64,000 bases of DNA, from positions 1-64,000 of the forward strand of contig NZ_JAMTCP010000035.1 of NCBI RefSeq assembly GCF_024171885.1, in the 5' to 3' direction. The notes under the pieces are model-generated. The model was not told the DNA's origin. It saw only the letters and a program-made list of their open reading frames with translations, and did no database searches. A program made the translations under genes and the position numbers. How positions within the stretch are numbered: position 1 is the stretch's first letter; each line of letters opens with the position of its first letter. Below are positions 25,871 through 36,340 of this stretch, piece after piece. The stretch comes from Streptoalloteichus tenebrarius. GTDB lineage: Bacteria; Actinomycetota; Actinomycetes; Mycobacteriales; Pseudonocardiaceae.

Positions 25871-26443
25871 GTGAGCGCCGCTCCGCACGACCCGCTCGGG
25901 CCCTTCACGTGAAGGACTGGCTGGGACTCGACCCGCGCCCGGACGGCTCCCGCGTCGAGCTGATCTTCGGAGAGTTCTCCGCGTCGCCCCCTCCCGCCCT
26001 GCACCATCGGGGACTTGCTCCAGATGGAGCTGACCGTCGCGATCCGCGAGGCCGGCCGCTCGGATCTCTTCGCGGTGACCGCGATCGGCGTCGAGATCAG
26101 CGCGGAACGCCGGAACGCGTTCATCCCCGACGTCGCCGTGATCGACACCAAGCCGATCGGCGGGGTCCTGAAGCCGGAGAACCTGCTCCTGGCGGTGGAG
26201 ATCTGGTCTCCTGGCGACAGCCGGCGTGAACGCGAGGACAAGCGGACCGGCTACGCGGAGGCGGGAATCCCCTTCTTCTGGACGGTGCACCAGGAACGGT
26301 TCCCCTCCGCGCCCACCGTGGTGGCCCACCGGCTCGACGGCGAGCGGTACGTCGAGGACGTCACCGCCGTCCCAGGAACCAGCGTGACCATCACCGCCGC
26401 GCCCGTTCCCGTGACGTTCGACCCCGCGAATCTCTGGCCCTAG
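25871..26443 (+). pseudogene. Uma2-family (DUF820) endonuclease-like gene with two frameshifts
   Basis: Read in one piece, the gene would encode a PD-(D/E)XK protein of the Uma2 family, abundant in actinobacteria and cyanobacteria and of unknown role. GTG 25871 starts SAAPHDPLGPFT, which stops at once in its frame. One base over, KDWLGLDPRPDGSRVELIFG continues; near 26,005 the frame returns, giving IGDLLQMELTVAIREAG, FIPDVAVIDTK and LLLAVEIWSPGDSRRERED, with the conserved EIWSPGDSRxxRxxK metal/nuclease core intact. The two shifts compensate. It is either a decayed gene or two sequencing errors. A TTG at 26015 could still give a 142-residue fragment. Confidence 0.75.
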
Positions 26444-26449
26444 TGTCAG

Positions 26450-26555
26450 CCCCCTCCCGCCCGGGGGGCGAGCCCCGCGACCAGCCTATCGCCCGAGCCG
26501 GGCGGGAAAAACCCGAACAAGGCCGGCTGTGGACAACTTTCGGGCATGTGGATAA
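26450..26555. repeat. Dispersed intergenic repeat, copy C, with two DnaA-box-like sites
   Basis: Starts 7 bases after the Uma2 stop. It is the same GC-rich block as copies A and B with a few substitutions (core GGGGGGCGAGCCCCGCG retained), followed by TGTGGACAA at 26528-26536 and TGTGGATAA at 26547-26555. The order block, spacer, paired 9-mers is the same at all three sites. Confidence 0.75.
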
Positions 26556-27027
26556 CTCCGAGCCCGAAAGGGTGAACATCACCAGAGGATTCCCTGGGTG
26601 TGGTTCAGTGAAAGGTTGTCCTCCTGACAGCCAGTCGCATCGGACTGCCGCCGCCCACCACCTCGACAGCGGCCGGTAACACGACCGGCAGGGAGCCGGC
26701 GGGTAACGCGACCGCCGGGGAGAGGACCCACCAGCGCGACCACCGCGTGCTCTGGCGCCCGTCTCGCTCCACTCCGCCGATCTCCCTCTGTGGAGCGAGC
26801 GCGCTCCCTCCCTGGGACGAGAGGAAACCATCGCCAACGGGAGGTGGCGGCGTGCGGTGACAACGAGAGTAGGGAACACACCGAGGCGGGAACCCAAACA
26901 GTCCACAGTTGAACAGATAAACGTCCACAGTGGTCAATCGGGTCACTACGATCGCCCGAGCGCGTCAGGAGACCCGAGCACCACGAAGTCGAGGGCTTCG
27001 ATGTGAACCGTATCCGAGGAGGACCTC
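26556..27027. other. Intergenic region, 472 bases
   Basis: No gene supported. It holds a local duplication of GGTAACrCGACCGsC around 26,676 and 26,704 and a slightly AT-richer stretch from about 26,890 to 26,960, which probably contains the promoter of the secreted-protein gene (TACGAT near 26,947 is -10-like). Confidence 0.4.
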
Positions 27028-27644
27028 ATTCCCAGTCCTCAGAAGCGGCGCGATCGTCGAGCCGGAGTCGTGCTCACCGGACTGACCGCCGCCCTCTCCG
27101 CCGTCGCGGTCACCGCGACCGGCGCCAGCGCCGCGCCCGCCGCGCCTGCCACACCCCCGCGCCCGCCGCGCCTGCCACGCCCCCCGCACCCGCAGCGCCC
27201 GCGGCGTCCCCGGCCGATTCGCACCTGGTCGGCAAGGGCGGCGGCAAGCTGCACACGCCGGGGTCGGAGAACCACCGGGTGCTGTTCGAGATCAACGCGC
27301 ACGGGAACCCGGCGACGAGCCGTGGCACGTTCCGCGTCACTCACCACCTGCCCGACGGCACGCTGTTCGCCGAGTTGGACGGCGAGGTGGACTGCCTGAT
27401 GACCGGCGGGAACACCGCGGTCACCACGGGCGTGATCAAGCGCGCCAACCTGCCGGGGCACCCGGAGGTCAACCTCGTCGGCAGGCGGGTCGGCTTCACC
27501 GTGCAGGACAACGGCCGCGCGGACCGCGTCGGTTGGAGCTGGGCCGTCAACGGTTTCGAGGAGAGCGCGCCCCGGTGCTCGGGGCCCGCGCCGTTCTACA
27601 AGATCGAGGAGGGCGGCTACGTCGTGCGGGGCGTCGACCTCTGA
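27028..27644 (+). pseudogene. Small secreted protein with frameshifted signal peptide
   Basis: Frame 1 encodes a signal peptide (SPQKRRDRRAGVVLTGLTAA, then ALSAVAVTATGASAAPAAPA). Frame 3 encodes the mature Pro/Ala linker and a roughly 150-residue domain starting HLVGKGGGKLHTPGSENHRV and ending GGYVVRGVDL, with two Cys. One extra C in a C5 run near 27,150 would join them. The best ribosome site (GAGGAGG, 27015-27021) is followed at correct spacing by ATT at 27028; the first normal start in frame is GTG 27070. The domain is not one I recognise. It may be a pseudogene, a phase-variable gene or a sequencing error. Confidence 0.65.
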
Positions 27645-27655
27645 GCGAGGGGACC

Positions 27656-27695
27656 GGGGGTGGTGCGGCCGGAACGCCCGGAGCCGCACCACCCC
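27656..27695. terminator. Bidirectional hairpin terminator
   Basis: Stem GGGGTGGTGCGGC (27657-27669) pairs perfectly with 27683-27695 across a 13-base loop, between the convergent secreted-protein gene and the dehydrogenase fusion. Confidence 0.75.
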
Positions 27696-27702
27696 TCCCT
27701 CG

Positions 27703-29493
27703 TCATGCGGTGTAGTCGCGGAACCCCTTGCCGGTCTTGCGACCCAGGCGGCCGGCGGTGACCAGGTGCTCCAGCAGCGGCGCCGGGGCGAACCCGGCCT
27801 CGCGGAACTCCAGGTAGAGCGTGCGCTGGATGGCCAGGGCGACGTCGAGGCCCACCACGTCGAGCAGCTCGAACGGCCCCATGGGCATGCCGCAGCCGAC
27901 CTTCATCGCGTTGTCGATGTCGTCGGCCGACGCGTAGTGCGCCTCCAGCATCTTCACCGCGTCGTTCAGGTACGGGAACAGCAACGCGTTCACGATGAAG
28001 CCGGCGCGGTCGCCGCAGGACACCGGGTGCTTGCCGAGGCTGGCGCACACGGCCTTCGCGGTGTCGACCACGTCCTGGTCGGTGGCGATGGTGTGCACGA
28101 CCTCGACGAGCTTCATCACCGGCGCGGGGTTGAAGAAGTGCATCCCGACGACGTCGCCGGGCCGCGAGGTCGCGGCGGCGCACTCGATCACCGGCAGCGA
28201 GGAGGTGGTGGTGGCCAGCACGGTGCCCGGCTTGCACACCTCGTCCAGCGTCTCGAACACGGCCTTCTTGACCGCGAGCTCCTCGGCGACCGCCTCGATC
28301 ACCAGGTCGCAGTCGGCGAGGTCGTCGAACCGGACGGTGGTCTGGATCCGGCCCAGCGCGGCGTCCCGGCTCGCGTCGTCGAGCTTGCCGCGCACGACGG
28401 CCTTCTCCAGCGAGCGGCGCACGCCCGCCAGGGCCGCCGCCGCCTTCTCGTCGCTGCGGGCCCGCAGCACGACGTCGTAGCCGGCCTTCGCGAAGACCTC
28501 GACGATGCCGGTGGCCATCGTGCCGGTGCCGACGACACCAACCCGCTGGACCGGCCGGGTGACGGGAGCGGCCGCCGGCGCGCCCTCGCTCGGGGTGTGC
28601 ACGTCCGGCACGACACCCGGCGAGTCGGGCTCGTCGTAGGTGTAGAAGCCGCGGCCGGTCTTCCTGCCCAGCAGCCCGGCCGTGATCATCTGCTTGAGCA
28701 GCGGCGCCGGGGCGTGCAACCGGTTGCGCGACTGGTGGTACATCGTGTCGAGGATCTCGTAGGCCGTGTCCAGGCCGATCAGGTCCAGCAGTTGCAACGG
28801 CCCCATCGGGTAGCCGCAGCCCAGCCGCATCGCGGCGTCGAGGTCCTCGCGCGTCGCGTAACGCGACTCGTACATGCGCACGGCGTGGTTCAGGTAGCCG
28901 AACAGCAGGGCGTTCGCGATGAACCCCGCGCGGTCGTTGATCACCACCGGGACCTTGCCGAGCCTCCTGGCCAGCTCCACGACGTCGTCGACGACGTCCG
29001 GCTCGGTGACGACGGTGCGCACGACCTCGACCAGCTTGAGCACCGGGGCCGGGTTGAAGAAGTGCATCCCGACGACCTTGCCGGGTCGGCTGGTGTGCAC
29101 GCCGATCTCGGTGACCGACAGCGACGAGGTGTTGGAGGCGAGCACGACGTCCGGCCGGCACACGCGGTCCAGCTCGGCGAAGACCTTGGCCTTGAGCTCC
29201 ATGCGCTCCGGGACGGCCTCGACCACGAAGTCCGCCTCCGCCAGGTCGTCCATCGAGGTGCTGTAGCGGATGCGGTCCATCAGGGCGCGCTGCTCGCCCT
29301 CGTGCAGCTTGCCGCGCCGCACCGCGCGCTCGGTGGAGTGCACGATGTGGCCGCGCCCGCGCTCGACGCCCTTCTCGTTCGCCTCGACCGCGATCACCCG
29401 CAGCCCGTTGCGCGCGAACACCTCCGCGATGCCGGCACCCATGGTGCCCAGGCCGACGACGCCCACCGTTGTGATCTCCCGCGCCAAGGCCAT
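27703..29493 (-). CDS. Fused tandem 3-hydroxybutyryl-CoA dehydrogenase
   Basis: A 596-residue protein made of two complete copies of a roughly 285-residue 3-hydroxyacyl-CoA dehydrogenase. Each copy has its NAD-binding glycine motif (VVGLGTMGAGIAEVFARNG; VVGTGTMATGIVEVFAKAG), the catalytic histidine strand (GMHFFNPAPVLKLVEVV; GMHFFNPAPVMKLVEVV), NDRAGF or GDRAGF, and a C-terminal dimer domain ending LGRKTGRGFYTY or LGRKTGKGFRDY. A Pro/Ala linker near residue 310 joins them. Single-copy enzymes are about 285 residues and act as dimers; this is probably a covalent pseudo-dimer for acetoacetyl-CoA/3-hydroxybutyryl-CoA interconversion. The start is ATG 29493. A motif shared with the ccr promoter lies at 29542. 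Confidence 0.94.
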   Translation of the reverse strand: MALAREITTVGVVGLGTMGAGIAEVFARNGLRVIAVEANEKGVERGRGHIVHSTERAVRRGKLHEGEQRALMDRIRYSTSMDDLAEADFVVEAVPERMELKAKVFAELDRVCRPDVVLASNTSSLSVTEIGVHTSRPGKVVGMHFFNPAPVLKLVEVVRTVVTEPDVVDDVVELARRLGKVPVVINDRAGFIANALLFGYLNHAVRMYESRYATREDLDAAMRLGCGYPMGPLQLLDLIGLDTAYEILDTMYHQSRNRLHAPAPLLKQMITAGLLGRKTGRGFYTYDEPDSPGVVPDVHTPSEGAPAAAPVTRPVQRVGVVGTGTMATGIVEVFAKAGYDVVLRARSDEKAAAALAGVRRSLEKAVVRGKLDDASRDAALGRIQTTVRFDDLADCDLVIEAVAEELAVKKAVFETLDEVCKPGTVLATTTSSLPVIECAAATSRPGDVVGMHFFNPAPVMKLVEVVHTIATDQDVVDTAKAVCASLGKHPVSCGDRAGFIVNALLFPYLNDAVKMLEAHYASADDIDNAMKVGCGMPMGPFELLDVVGLDVALAIQRTLYLEFREAGFAPAPLLEHLVTAGRLGRKTGKGFRDYTA

Positions 29494-29541
29494 TCCTCCC
29501 GCTGCGTCGAGGGTTGGGGTACTCGCCGACGACCGGTCACC

Positions 29542-29555
29542 CTACGCGTCGGTAA
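29542..29555. promoter_or_regulatory. Putative operator upstream of the dehydrogenase fusion
   Basis: CTACGCGTCGGTAA, 49 bases upstream of the start codon. It matches 12 of 14 bases of the site before ccr (TTACTCGTCGGTAA, 17308) and keeps the TAC-N6-GTA arms. A shared TetR-type repressor is the simplest reading. Confidence 0.5.
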
Positions 29556-29635
29556 TGTCCGTGATCCTGCCACGACGTTCTCCGGGACCGAGGTGAGGTT
29601 CGCCACCCGGCTCCGGCGTGCCGGGGCTACTCCGG

Positions 29636-30403
29636 CTACTCGTCGAAGCGCCGCTCGGCGAGTTCCTGGACCCGCCGGAGGGCCTGGTCCGCCTGCCTGC
29701 CCCACGCCCGCACGGTGACGGTGTCGCCGCCCCGCGCGTTGAGGCCCATCAGCGCGAGCACGCTGCGCGCGTCGACAGCCGCGCCGGCGTACTCCACGAC
29801 CACCTCGGCGTCGAGGTCGGCGACCGAGCGCGCGAGCAGCGCGGCGGGTCGCGCGTGCAGGCCGACCTCGTTGCGCAGCACCACCTCGGCCGACAGCCCC
29901 GGACCCCGCTCGTCGCCGCCGGCCTCGGGTGTCCCGGCCTCCGTCGTCGGCGCGGTCGTCACGGCGGCCGCTCCCGCCGCGAACTCCGCCTCGGGGCCGC
30001 CGGCCACGCCCCCGGCCACGCCCCCGGCCTCCCCCGCGGCCGTGGCCGCCGCGGCCACGACGCCGTCCAGGTCCGCCCCGCCCTGCGCGGCGACGGCCGC
30101 CGCGACCGCGCCCTCCACGAACGGCGCCTCGACCACGTGCGCGCGCCGGGGGTCGTTGAGGCCCTCCACCACCAGCTCCGCGGTCATCCGCGCGCTGCCG
30201 AGGTCGTAGAGCAGGACGACGCCGTCGCCTCGGTCCGCCCGGTCCACGGCGGCGCCCACCGCGTCGTAGTCGGTGCCGAGGCCGCCGTCCGGCGCGCCAC
30301 CGACCGGCAGGACCGGCACGTCCGGCGCCATCTGGGCGGCCAGCTCGGCCAGCCCCTCCGCGAGCTTCGCGCTGTGCGAGACGAGGACCAGTCCGACGGT
30401 CAT
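29636..30403 (-). CDS. dhaM: Dihydroxyacetone kinase phosphotransfer subunit DhaM (EIIA-HPr fusion)
   Basis: A 255-residue phosphocarrier of the PTS-dependent dihydroxyacetone kinase. The N-terminal mannose-type EIIA domain starts MTVGLVLVSHSAKLAEGLAE with the phospho-acceptor His10. An Ala/Gly/Glu linker (about residues 125-170) leads to an HPr domain whose active His183 lies in NEVGLHARPAALLARSV. DhaM passes phosphate from enzyme I/HPr to the ADP bound in DhaL. There is no enzyme I in the window, and no EI-like third domain as in E. coli DhaM. The ATG overlaps the dhaL stop by four bases, so it is the last gene of a dhaKLM operon. Confidence 0.93.
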   Translation of the reverse strand: MTVGLVLVSHSAKLAEGLAELAAQMAPDVPVLPVGGAPDGGLGTDYDAVGAAVDRADRGDGVVLLYDLGSARMTAELVVEGLNDPRRAHVVEAPFVEGAVAAAVAAQGGADLDGVVAAAATAAGEAGGVAGGVAGGPEAEFAAGAAAVTTAPTTEAGTPEAGGDERGPGLSAEVVLRNEVGLHARPAALLARSVADLDAEVVVEYAGAAVDARSVLALMGLNARGGDTVTVRAWGRQADQALRRVQELAERRFDE

Positions 30404-31035
30404 CGCGCACCCGCCGAGGAGGCCAGGGCGCGCAGGATCAGCGCGGTGGAGCGCGCGCCGGGGTCGAGGTGGCCGGCGCTGCGCTCGCCGAGGTAGGAGG
30501 CCCTGCCCTTGCGGGCCACCAGGGGGGTCGTGGACTCCGCGCCCCGGTCCGCGGCCTCGGCCGCGGCGGCCAGCACGGCCGCCACGTCGCCGCCCGCCTC
30601 CGCGGCGGCGACGGCGGCATCCACGGCGGGCGACAGCGCGTCCACCATGGTCTTGTCCCCGATCTCGGCCCTGCCCCTGGCGACGACGCCGCCCAGCGCG
30701 GCGCGCAACGCCTCCGCAGCGGCTGGGCCGTCCACTTCGGACTTCTCAGTGACGGCGTTGGCGGCCCTCAGGAAGGCGGTGCCGTAGAGCGGGCCGGAGG
30801 CGCCGCCCACAGTGGAGATCAGCGTTGTTCCGACCGCCTTCAGCACCGCCGTGGGCGTGTCGAGGTCGGCGCTGTCCACCTTGGTCACGACCGCGAGGAA
30901 ACCGCGACGCAGGTTCTCCCCGTGGTCGGCGTCCCCGATCACCCGGTCCAGCTCGGTCAGCTCGGCGCGGTGGTCGGCCACCGCCGCCGCGACCGCGCGC
31001 AGCGCGCGGACCAGGTCCTCCGCCGTGCACGTCAT
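30400..31035 (-). CDS. dhaL: Dihydroxyacetone kinase ADP-binding subunit DhaL
   Basis: A 211-residue helical-barrel subunit that holds ADP/ATP with two Mg ions and phosphorylates dihydroxyacetone bound to DhaK. The Mg/nucleotide motif LDRVIGDADHGENLRRG is intact (three Asp ligands), and TLISTVGGASGPLYGTAFLR and KTMVDAL follow as in the family. The C-terminus RASYLGERSAGHLDPGARST is the usual lid. The ATG at 31035 lies 2 bases after the dhaK stop, showing tight coupling. Confidence 0.95.
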   Translation of the reverse strand: MTCTAEDLVRALRAVAAAVADHRAELTELDRVIGDADHGENLRRGFLAVVTKVDSADLDTPTAVLKAVGTTLISTVGGASGPLYGTAFLRAANAVTEKSEVDGPAAAEALRAALGGVVARGRAEIGDKTMVDALSPAVDAAVAAAEAGGDVAAVLAAAAEAADRGAESTTPLVARKGRASYLGERSAGHLDPGARSTALILRALASSAGAR

Positions 31036-31037
31036 GC

Positions 31038-32039
<1,002 letters not shown>

Positions 32040-32159
32040 GGCGGGTCTCCTTGCCGAGCAGCCGGCGAACACGCGTGCGCCCTTCCTACCCCAGCCGGGG
32101 CCGGCCTCCAAGCGCTCCCCGGCGCCCGCCGGTCCCCGGCGGTCCGTCCACCCAGGACC

Positions 32160-32178
32160 GGAGGTTAGGCTCACCTAA
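32160..32178. promoter_or_regulatory. IdeR/DmdR-type iron box
   Basis: GGAGGTTAGGCTCACCTAA matches 16 of 19 bases of the actinobacterial iron box (TTAGGTTAGsCTAACCTAA). It lies 60 bases upstream of the siderophore-binding protein gene, predicting repression by iron-loaded IdeR. Confidence 0.85.
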
Positions 32179-32237
32179 GGGAGTGAAGCCGCTGGTCGCG
32201 GGGGAGGAGCGGCCGGGGGCCCGAGGAGGAGTGACGA

Positions 32238-33263
32238 GTGTCCCGTTGGATCAGACGGGCGGCCGCCGTGGTGGCCGCCTCGGCCGTGTTGTCCCTCGCC
32301 GCGTGTGGCGGGGGCGAGCAGCGGCCGCCGCAGAGCCAGCCCCAGGTCGCCCAGGGCAAGGACGGCTTCCGGGACGCCGACAAGCGGACCGCGGAGTTCG
32401 GCACCGCGGCCAAGCCCGGCGAGTTCCCCAGGACCATCCGGCACGCCAAGGGCGAGACCCGGCTGGAGAGGAGGCCGGAGCGGGTCGTCGTGCTCGACAC
32501 CGGTGAGCTGGACAACGTCGTCGCGCTCGGCGTCCAGCCCGTCGGCGTCGCCTACACCGAGGGCTCGCCGACGATGCCGTCCTACGTGGGCGACCGGGGT
32601 GGCCAGCCGGTCACCGTCGGGACCAACAACAACCTGAACTTCGAGGCGATCCAGAACCTGCGCCCCGACCTGATCCTGGGCTCGGTGCTGCGGCTGGACG
32701 CGCAGTACGACAAGCTGGCCGCGATCGCCCCGACGGTCTTCACCCTGCGGCCCGGCTTCACCTGGAAGGAAAACTTCCGGGTGAACGCGGCCGCGCTGGA
32801 CCGCTCCGCCGACGCCGACCGGCTCATCGCCGACTACGAGCGGCACGCCAAGGAGGTCGGTCAGCGCGTCGAGCAGAAGCTGGGCCACCGGCCGTCCATC
32901 TCGATGCTGCGCTTCATGACGAACAAGGTCCGGCTCTACGCCGCCAAGTCCTTCGTCGGCACCATCCTCAACGACGCCGGCCTTCCCCGACCCGAGAAGC
33001 AGCGGGTGGACGACCTGGCGGTGGAGATCAGCACCGAGAACCTGTCCATGGCCGACGCGGACTGGATCTTCGTGGGCAGCTACGGCGATCCCACCAAGAC
33101 CGGGATGGACGCCGCGCTCGCCGGTCCACTGTGGAGCCAGCTCGGCGCGGTGAAGGCGGGTCACGCGCAGAAGGTCGCCGACGAGACCTGGTTCCTCGGC
33201 CTCGGCCTGCTCGCCGCGAACTCCGTCCTCGACGATCTCGAGAAGCGGCTCACCCAGAGCTGA
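32238..33263 (+). CDS. Iron-siderophore ABC transporter substrate-binding lipoprotein
   Basis: A 341-residue FecB/FepB-class lipoprotein that delivers ferric siderophores to an ABC importer. The signal ends with the lipobox LAAC (Cys23). The binding fold starts ERVVVLDTGELDNVVALGVQ, has the hallmark LRPDLILGSVLRLDAQYDKL, a long inter-lobe helix and the second lobe ISTENLSMADADWIFVGSY. The GTG at 32238 has GAGGAG upstream. It is transcribed alone from an iron-box promoter; the permease and ATPase genes are elsewhere, which is common for orphan siderophore receptors in actinomycetes. Confidence 0.93.
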   Translation: MSRWIRRAAAVVAASAVLSLAACGGGEQRPPQSQPQVAQGKDGFRDADKRTAEFGTAAKPGEFPRTIRHAKGETRLERRPERVVVLDTGELDNVVALGVQPVGVAYTEGSPTMPSYVGDRGGQPVTVGTNNNLNFEAIQNLRPDLILGSVLRLDAQYDKLAAIAPTVFTLRPGFTWKENFRVNAAALDRSADADRLIADYERHAKEVGQRVEQKLGHRPSISMLRFMTNKVRLYAAKSFVGTILNDAGLPRPEKQRVDDLAVEISTENLSMADADWIFVGSYGDPTKTGMDAALAGPLWSQLGAVKAGHAQKVADETWFLGLGLLAANSVLDDLEKRLTQS

Positions 33264-33281
33264 GCCCCGACGAACAACCGG

Positions 33282-33311
33282 CCGGGAGGGCACGCGCGCG
33301 TGCCCTCCCGG
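33282..33311. terminator. Bidirectional hairpin terminator
   Basis: CCGGGAGGGCACGC paired perfectly with 33298-33311 across a minimal loop, between the convergent siderophore-binding and aldehyde dehydrogenase genes. Confidence 0.75.
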
Positions 33312-33316
33312 TGTTG

Positions 33317-34837
<1,521 letters not shown>

Positions 34838-35160
34838 CGACGCGCCTCCCTCGGGGCCGGCGGACGGGTTACTGAAGCGTAAAGCAGGAGGGAAGAGGTG
34901 GGGCGCACATTTCGCGCGCGCCGCGCTTCCAGCAGCGCGCGGGTTACCCCGCGAGGCGCCCACCCGACGCCGCTGTCCACCGAGCCGCTCCCTGCCCGCC
35001 CTCACGGCCGGAGCGACCTGGCCTGGGTCAGCGAGGAAACCCGAGCCACGAGCTAGACGGTCCCGAGTCTGGCTAACCAACGCATCGCGCCCTCCGGCAG
35101 CCATGTCGGGTGCCGCGGCCGGTCCACGATCAAGGCCATCGCCCCGGGCTCCGCCGGACG
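34838..35160. other. Intergenic region with inverted repeat TTAC-N6-GTAA
   Basis: A 323-base gap. TTACTGAAGCGTAA at 34869-34882, 31 bases upstream of the aldehyde dehydrogenase start, has the same arm spacing as the sites before ccr and the dehydrogenase fusion but a different centre. It may be an operator of another TetR-type repressor. No gene is supported in the rest. Confidence 0.4.
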
Positions 35161-36153
35161 TCAGCCCTTCGGCAGCTTCGGCAACATCGCCTTCGCCGCG
35201 CCGATGGCCTTCGCGCACGGGTCGACGTTCGCCTTCTTGATGTTCTGCATCTCAACGCGGACCGTCTCGGCGCGGTTGCCCGCCGTCTTCCGGTGCTCCC
35301 AGAAGATCTGGCAGGAGGGGTACACACTGGTGTCCTTCTTGCGCTGCTTCGCCTTCACACCGTTCACGTCCACGGGGTCGCCCGTGTCGCCGAAGCCGGC
35401 CGAGGTGAGGAGGAGGTTGACCGAGACCTCCATCCCCGACGCCGACCAGGTGCACTCGTTCAGGCCGTTGCGTCGCTCGGTGGTCTCCCCGCCCAGCGCC
35501 TCGGCCCTGCCCGCCTGGTCGAGCAGCGAGCACGGCTCGATCGTGGCCAGGGTGCCCGGCTCGGCCGCGCGCTGCGGGGGCTGCTTGCGGACGCGCTCGA
35601 CGACGTACTCCACGATCCGGCGCCCTGGCGCGCAGGCGTCGCCCTCGTCGACGCCGATCTGGAACGTCAGGCCCATGGGCATCTTGCCGCCCTGGGTGAC
35701 GGCCTTGACGAAGCAGGTCTTCCCGATCGACTCGCCGTCGACGTGGGCGTGCAGGCCGGCCACCTCGGCGTTGGTCTTGACCCCCAGCAGCGACTCGCCG
35801 ATCGTCATGGACACGCTCAGCTTCTTGCCGGCCTTGTCCTTCATGTAGTTCGAGCACTTGCTGTAGCCGCCCAGCGTCGGCTCGTTGGGCGTGCCGAGCT
35901 GGCTGAGGAACTCCTTGTCCAGCAGCTTGCACGGGTCGATCGCGCGGAGCTTGTCCAGCGCGAAGGCGGGCTCGACCGGCCCCTCCGGCAGGTTCGGCGT
36001 CGTTCCCGTGGTGTTCGCGGCGCCGGCGGCGGGCACGGTGCTGCGCGGGTAGGTGACCTTGGCCAGGTCCTCGGACGAGCCGCAGCCGGCGAGGACGACG
36101 GCGGCGGCGGTCAGGACGACGGCGAGCGACGCGGAGCGGGTCGAGCGGGGCAC
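35161..36153 (-). CDS. DUF3558 lipoprotein with two domain copies
   Basis: A 330-residue exported lipoprotein. Signal and lipobox are VVLTAAAVVLAGC (Cys24). It then has two copies of the DUF3558 pattern, an Ile-Asp/Glu-Pro-Cys-x-Leu-Leu start with a later paired Cys: IDPCKLLDKEFLSQLG followed by KCSNYM, and IEPCSLLDQAGRAEALGG followed by ECTW. DUF3558 lipoproteins are typical of Pseudonocardiaceae and mycobacteria and have no known role. I chose GTG 36153 because a -10-like TACGGT lies 7 bases upstream, suggesting a leaderless message. GTG 36162 is also possible. Confidence 0.8.
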   Translation of the reverse strand: MPRSTRSASLAVVLTAAAVVLAGCGSSEDLAKVTYPRSTVPAAGAANTTGTTPNLPEGPVEPAFALDKLRAIDPCKLLDKEFLSQLGTPNEPTLGGYSKCSNYMKDKAGKKLSVSMTIGESLLGVKTNAEVAGLHAHVDGESIGKTCFVKAVTQGGKMPMGLTFQIGVDEGDACAPGRRIVEYVVERVRKQPPQRAAEPGTLATIEPCSLLDQAGRAEALGGETTERRNGLNECTWSASGMEVSVNLLLTSAGFGDTGDPVDVNGVKAKQRKKDTSVYPSCQIFWEHRKTAGNRAETVRVEMQNIKKANVDPCAKAIGAAKAMLPKLPKG

Positions 36154-36340
36154 GACGAGCACCGTAGCGAGCCGCGACCGTGTCCGGAGGCAGAACGGGC
36201 GATTACCCCAGATGGCCGATACCGGCGGCGTGGTCGGAGTCACGCTCCGGAACGGGAACGATCCAGAAGATCAACACGCTGGTACTGGTGAGGGCAACGG
36301 GGCCCGACACATCCGGTTCGAGCACCGAGGAGCACCGCCT

